Assembly: GCA_045648205.1 (NCBI GenBank)
Contig: JAZRNM010000013.1
Coordinates: 1-11,240 of the forward strand
Length of the DNA stretch: 11,240 nt
DNA from: SIG440 sp045648205
GTDB lineage: Bacteria > Bacillota > Clostridia > Monoglobales > Monoglobaceae
Direction: 5' to 3'
In this document: positions 8,722-11,240 of the stretch, one piece after another
How positions within the stretch are numbered: position 1 is the first letter of the stretch
Layout: every line of letters begins with the position of its first letter
Program-made: the position numbers and the translations under genes
The notes under the pieces: generated by a model
Told to the model about the DNA's origin: nothing
Seen by the model: only the letters and a program-made list of their open reading frames with translations
Database searches by the model: none

Positions 8722-8823
8722 GGTCTCAATCAAACTCTTAGGGTGCTCTATTGTACTTTTTTTGTATAAAAAGCACACCCTTCGCTCTGTTTGTTGTCAA
8801 TATTTTACAAATACTTTGCCTTT

Positions 8824-9597
8824 TTAAAGAGTTTTGCCCAAGTCAACAAACGGGTTAAGTTCGCCAAAAAGCCTTATTGCATTATTTCGGAGAATATTTT
8901 CCTTGTCCTTGTCTGTAATAAGTGCATATTCAATTCTTCCACGTTGAAATCCTGCAGCATATGTATCTGTCCCAAAAAGAATTCTTTCCGAGCCGACACG
9001 CTCTACCGCATACTCAACCATATTATTTTTTGAGCTTGCGATGCCAGATGTATCAGTATATACATTTCCATGCCTTGCCCATTCAATCGCATTGACATAG
9101 TTGACATCACCAAGGTGTGCCATAATAAACTTAACATCAGGATATTTGTCCGCAATAGGCACAATGTAATCCGCAGGTTTTTCGGGATGAATCTGAACGA
9201 TTGCCCCAAATTCTGACGCAAAAGAAAATAACTTGTCTGCATATTCTTCAAGGGAATATTTGTGACAAAGCGGATGTAATTTTATTCCCACACATTTCCC
9301 ATGTTTCAGCATCTTTCGTGCCTGTTCAAAGGTTTTCTCTATTCTCGGGTCAATCACCACCCATTGCCAAAGCCAATCTATACTTTGTGCATATTCGAAC
9401 AAATAATCATTCTCTTGGGCAATCCTGTTGGTAATCAATACAGATGAAAAGGTTGAGCAAAATGCCATTTCTATATTTGCTGCTTTCTGCACCTTCTCAA
9501 GGTGTTCAATATCAACCCTTCTTGTTTCATCCGTTGTGGTGTCACCCACCACTCCGTGATTAAAATGTGAATGAATGTCTATTGCTTTTATGTCCAT
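8824..9597 (-). CDS. Amidohydrolase-2 family metal-dependent hydrolase
   Basis: A 257-residue cytoplasmic TIM-barrel hydrolase. Visible metal and active-site signatures are HSH at 9-11 in the N-terminal strand (IDIHSHF), KLHP at 106-109, QIHPE at 135-139, AHLGD at 160-164, and the closing Asp in FGTDT at 208-212. This order fits the COG2159/ACMSD-like branch of amidohydrolase family 2. No signal peptide is present. The ATG at 9597 has AAGGAG eight bases upstream. Relatives hydrolyse C-N, lactone or C-C bonds; some sugar-catabolic relatives act on sugar lactones. Its place directly ahead of a sugar importer suggests work on an intracellular sugar product, but the substrate is inferred from neighbourhood only. 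The gene may be expressed apart from the importer, since a promoter candidate lies between them. Confidence 0.9.
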   Translation of the reverse strand: MDIKAIDIHSHFNHGVVGDTTTDETRRVDIEHLEKVQKAANIEMAFCSTFSSVLITNRIAQENDYLFEYAQSIDWLWQWVVIDPRIEKTFEQARKMLKHGKCVGIKLHPLCHKYSLEEYADKLFSFASEFGAIVQIHPEKPADYIVPIADKYPDVKFIMAHLGDVNYVNAIEWARHGNVYTDTSGIASSKNNMVEYAVERVGSERILFGTDTYAAGFQRGRIEYALITDKDKENILRNNAIRLFGELNPFVDLGKTL

Positions 9598-9663
9598 TTT
9601 TCTTTCTCCTTATAAAGATGTAGCTCACGAATGGAGACTATCATTAGTTTTTGCCTTTTTCAC

Positions 9664-9695
9664 AAAAAAGAGGGCAATACCAAAAGGTATTGCCC
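9664..9695 (-). terminator. Intrinsic (Rho-independent) terminator
   Basis: A perfect 10-bp stem GGGCAATACC / GGTATTGCCC (9672-9681 with 9686-9695) has a 4-base loop and is followed, on the minus strand, by TCTTTTTT. It ends transcripts entering from the right: those of the promoter at 9763-9791 and any read-through from the integrase gene. It stands 66 bases before the amidohydrolase ATG, so it could also attenuate that gene. Confidence 0.9.
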
Positions 9696-9756
9696 ATCAC
9701 TTACTTTCTATTTATCGAGTGGCTTCATTGTTGGGATTTCAAGTTCTACATTTACA
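9664..9756 (-). ncRNA. Candidate small RNA or attenuated leader of about 90 nt
   Basis: A consensus promoter (TTGACA, 17 bp, TATAAT) predicts a start near 9756, and a strong terminator ends the transcript near 9664. No open reading frame of useful length with a ribosome binding site lies between; the only ATG-started frame is the six-codon MKPLDK, which has no SD. The unit could be a free small RNA or a 5' leader that conditionally reads through into the amidohydrolase gene. I do not recognise a known riboswitch or T-box. An alternative view is that the segment is the surviving 3' end of a gene cut by the integrated element; see the findings. Confidence 0.45.
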
Positions 9757-9762
9757 TAACTT

Positions 9763-9791
9763 ATTATAAGTCTTCATAACCCTTTTGTCAA
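9763..9791 (-). promoter_or_regulatory. Perfect-consensus sigma-A promoter
   Basis: On the minus strand TTGACA (9786-9791), a 17-bp spacer, and TATAAT (9763-9768). Both hexamers and the spacing match consensus exactly. The -10 lies inside the 13-base palindrome ACTTATTATAAGT (9759-9771), and one copy of a 13-bp direct repeat covers the end of the -10 and most of the spacer, so the site could be subject to repression. It drives transcription leftward toward the terminator at 9664-9695. Confidence 0.75.
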
Positions 9792-9832
9792 GCCGTTGCT
9801 TTCTCTTTGTTCTTTGCGCAAGTCTTCATAAC
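9768..9832. repeat. 13-bp direct repeat, two copies 52 bp apart
   Basis: AAGTCTTCATAAC occurs exactly at 9768-9780 and at 9820-9832. The 52-bp offset equals about five helical turns, so a protein bound to both would sit on the same DNA face. The left copy overlaps the spacer and -10 of the consensus promoter. Shorter CATAAC/GTTATG pieces recur at 9755-9760 and 9863-9868. Possible roles are operator sites or recombinase/accessory binding sites at an element end. Confidence 0.7.
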
Positions 9833-9854
9833 TCTCCACAACTTGTGCTCCACT

Positions 9855-9883
9855 TGGCGTAAGTTATGGCGTAAATGGCGTAA
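9855..9883. repeat. Three copies of TGGCGTAA beside the integrase gene
   Basis: The octamer TGGCGTAA occurs at 9855-9862, 9867-9874 and 9876-9883, spaced 12 and 9 bp, ending ten bases from the integrase stop codon. Clustered short direct repeats next to an integrase gene are the usual look of arm-type sites bound by the N-terminal domain of lambda/Tn916-type integrases. That role is inferred. Confidence 0.6.
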
Positions 9884-9892
9884 GGTTGCATT

Positions 9893-11131
9893 TTATGTCC
9901 ATGCAAATCTAGTTTCTAATGCATTGACTTCCTGACGCTTTTTCGCTTCAGTTACATGGGTATAAATCTCTAATGTTGTCTTGATTTCCTTATGTCCCAT
10001 GACATTTTGTATCACCGATAGATTTATATCTGCTTCACACAGTCTCGTGGCGAATGTGTGCCGAAGGTTATGACAACTGAAGTTGGGTATTAAAACAGGA
10101 TTTTCTTCTTTCAACAAAGCTTCATCGTTGTAGTCACGGACAATCCTGCGGATTGCTTTGTTGACAGTTCCATAATGTTGAACACTGCCAAAGCGGTTGA
10201 CAAATATGAAATCTGTGTAGCAATCAATGGTTACCTGACAATTAACACCTGTTTCGTCCTGATTAGCTTTTTCAAGGAGGAATGCTTCCTTTACAAAGTC
10301 CATCATCGGAATTTTGCGGTATCCCTTTTTCGTCTTTGGTGTGTTGATTGCAAACTTACATTTCTTGCCTTTACCTGTGCTGTAGTAAACGAGAGTGTGG
10401 TTGACATCAATAATGCCTTCTTCCAAGTCAATGTCGCACCATCTGAGGCCTGACACTTCGCCAATTCGCATACCACTACCGAACATTACAGCAAATAGCG
10501 GATACCAATGATTATACCGTGGTGTTCTTTTCAGGAAGTCCAGAAATAATCTTTGTTCATCTGCCGTTAATGCTTTTCGCTCCTTGATTTCAAAATCGTG
10601 AGCTTGTTTCAGTTCTTTGAGCATCTTGTCAGTGGGATTTGTGCGTATGCAGTTATCATCTACCGCCAAGTCAAATAGCTGATGCAATACATTGTGAACA
10701 GTATCAATGGTAGATATGGATAACATTCTTTCGTCAGCTAAGGTGTTATAAAACCTTTTCACATCCGATTTCTTTACATCCGCAATCCTATTCTTGCCGA
10801 AACTGTCTCTGACATAGTTGTTATACATATATAGATAGTTTTTTAATGTGTTATCTTTCAGACCTCTTTTTAAGTCGCACCATGTATCAAACACATTGTT
10901 AACCGTCAGTTTCTTTGTTTCGGTTTTAATTCCATCGTGTTCGTCAATCACAATTTCTTTTTCAAGTTCTCTGAGTTCTTCCAGAGTGGGTGCATATACA
11001 GCATGCCTTACTCCGTCAGGGCCAACCCATCTGTAATCGTATGTTCCGTTCTTTCTTTGCGATTCACCCTTGCGAAGCACTCTTCTGTTACTGTCGAAAC
11101 GTTTGTTCTTTTTACCTTTCTCTATATTCAT
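9893..11131 (-). CDS. int: Tyrosine recombinase / integrase (Tn916 Int-like)
   Basis: A 412-residue site-specific recombinase. The N-terminal arm-DNA-binding domain is recognisable by RRVLRKGESQRKNGTYDYRW (16-35), close to the RILKTGESQRKDGRYLYKY style of Tn916 Int. A SAM-like core-binding domain follows (about 75-175), then the catalytic domain (about 188-400). All catalytic residues are present: Arg222 in GMRIGE, Lys266/268 in the TPKTKKG hairpin, His354 and Arg357 in HNLRH, His380 in MGHK, and the nucleophile Tyr390 in EIYTH. The chosen ATG at 11131 follows AGGAAGGAG at 6 nt; a GTG at 11158 in frame would have to pass through that ribosome binding site. It should integrate and excise a mobile element that probably extends to the right of the window. 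No excisionase gene is visible here; it could lie further upstream. Confidence 0.95.
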   Translation of the reverse strand: MNIEKGKKNKRFDSNRRVLRKGESQRKNGTYDYRWVGPDGVRHAVYAPTLEELRELEKEIVIDEHDGIKTETKKLTVNNVFDTWCDLKRGLKDNTLKNYLYMYNNYVRDSFGKNRIADVKKSDVKRFYNTLADERMLSISTIDTVHNVLHQLFDLAVDDNCIRTNPTDKMLKELKQAHDFEIKERKALTADEQRLFLDFLKRTPRYNHWYPLFAVMFGSGMRIGEVSGLRWCDIDLEEGIIDVNHTLVYYSTGKGKKCKFAINTPKTKKGYRKIPMMDFVKEAFLLEKANQDETGVNCQVTIDCYTDFIFVNRFGSVQHYGTVNKAIRRIVRDYNDEALLKEENPVLIPNFSCHNLRHTFATRLCEADINLSVIQNVMGHKEIKTTLEIYTHVTEAKKRQEVNALETRFAWT

Positions 11132-11137
11132 AATTAA

Positions 11138-11167
11138 CTCCTTCCTAATGGCTTGCACCGGAAGGAA
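11138..11167 (-). promoter_or_regulatory. Stem-loop sequestering the integrase ribosome binding site
   Basis: In the minus-strand leader, TTCCTTCC (complement of 11160-11167) can pair with GGAAGGAG (complement of 11138-11145), seven Watson-Crick pairs plus one G-U, enclosing a 14-base loop. The second arm is the integrase Shine-Dalgarno itself. With the predicted transcript start near 11178 the stem would form about 12 nt into the mRNA, keeping integrase translation low. Confidence 0.55.
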
Positions 11168-11235
11168 CCTTAACTATCGATATTCATTATACTATATTTT
11201 AGCTGTGTAGTCCAGGAATTTCAGTACAAGCCATT
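11147..11235. repeat. 12-bp inverted repeat flanking the integrase promoter
   Basis: AATGGCTTGCAC (11147-11158) and GTACAAGCCATT (11224-11235) are inverted copies matching at 11 of 12 positions. Their centre falls at the -10 box. One arm coincides with the loop of the leader stem-loop; the other lies just upstream of the -35. Candidate operator or recombinase-accessory site pair. Confidence 0.5.
11186..11214 (-). promoter_or_regulatory. Sigma-A promoter of the integrase gene
   Basis: On the minus strand TGGACT (11209-11214, four of six to consensus), a 17-bp spacer, and a perfect TATAAT (11186-11191). The predicted start near 11178 gives a leader of about 47 nt before the int ATG. The palindrome TATCGATA (11175-11182) overlaps the start point. 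Confidence 0.7.
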
Positions 11236-11240
11236 GTAAA

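Noticed and set aside
8659..8778. In-frame upstream start extending the LplB-like permease by 40 residues
   Set aside because: The extension overlaps the promoter candidate and has no resemblance to the family N-terminus; the ATG at 8658 has an AGGTGG site.
8740..8778. Possible terminator hairpin GGGTG...CACCC between amidohydrolase and LplB-like genes
   Set aside because: Only about five good pairs with a large loop and no T-run after it.
8795..8800. Perfect TTGACA after the amidohydrolase gene on the minus strand
   Set aside because: No acceptable -10 lies 16-18 bp downstream; the nearest TTTATA-like run is about 24 bp away.
9637..9665. Weak promoter TTGTGA-17-GATAGT ahead of the amidohydrolase gene
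   Set aside because: Only four of six matches in each box and the -35 overlaps the terminator T-run; too weak to annotate.
9575..9769. 64-codon plus-strand open frame in the gene-free stretch
   Set aside because: It runs through the terminator hairpin and the start of the amidohydrolase gene and has no ribosome binding site or recognisable product.
9598..9892. tRNA or tmRNA 3' end as integration target
   Set aside because: I looked for a T-arm and CCA-like end on both strands; short resemblances such as GAACTTGAAATCCC and GTGCTCCACTTGG do not form acceptor or T stems.
1..11240. CRISPR array or insertion sequence
   Set aside because: No regularly spaced repeat-spacer pattern, no transposase, and no terminal inverted repeat pair with target duplication was seen.

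Overview
The window looks like chromosomal DNA of a Gram-positive anaerobe of the Bacillota, most likely an uncultured Clostridia member. The signs are strong AGGAGG-type ribosome binding sites, a lipoprotein-type solute-binding protein, an S-layer-homology (SLH) anchored surface protein, and a Tn916-like integrase. The organism is inferred from protein style, not from a marker gene. Every gene I support is on the minus strand, so transcription runs from right to left.

Right end (about 9700-11240): a tyrosine recombinase of the Tn916 Int type with all catalytic residues. It has a good sigma-A promoter and an mRNA leader that can fold so that it hides the integrase ribosome binding site. Downstream of int lies a gene-free stretch of about 300 bases. 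It holds three copies of TGGCGTAA, a 13-bp direct repeat spaced 52 bp apart, a perfect-consensus sigma-A promoter (TTGACA-17-TATAAT) and, about 90 nt further on, a strong intrinsic terminator. This is either an attachment-site end of an integrated element lying mostly to the right of the window, or a small RNA/attenuator unit, or both.

Middle and left (1-9597): a carbohydrate-utilisation locus. In transcription order it holds an amidohydrolase-2 type metal-dependent hydrolase, two ABC sugar-transporter permeases (LplB-like, then LplC/YtcP-like), a large lipoprotein solute-binding protein, a 1311-residue secreted right-handed beta-helix protein with carbohydrate-binding-like modules and C-terminal SLH repeats, and the start of a secreted protein with two tandem carbohydrate-binding-like repeats that runs off the left edge. 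No ATPase gene is present, as is usual for Lpl/Yes-type importers that share an MsmX-like ATPase. Stem-loops sit between the binding-protein gene and the beta-helix gene and between the beta-helix gene and the last gene; both may tune the relative mRNA levels.

Taken together, the surface-anchored beta-helix enzyme and the CBM-like protein would bind and cut a plant-type or host polysaccharide. The lipoprotein and two permeases would import the oligosaccharides, and the amidohydrolase could act on an intracellular product. The substrate cannot be read from the sequence; comparison with known LplABC/YesOPQ systems makes a pectin- or hemicellulose-like glycan a reasonable guess only.
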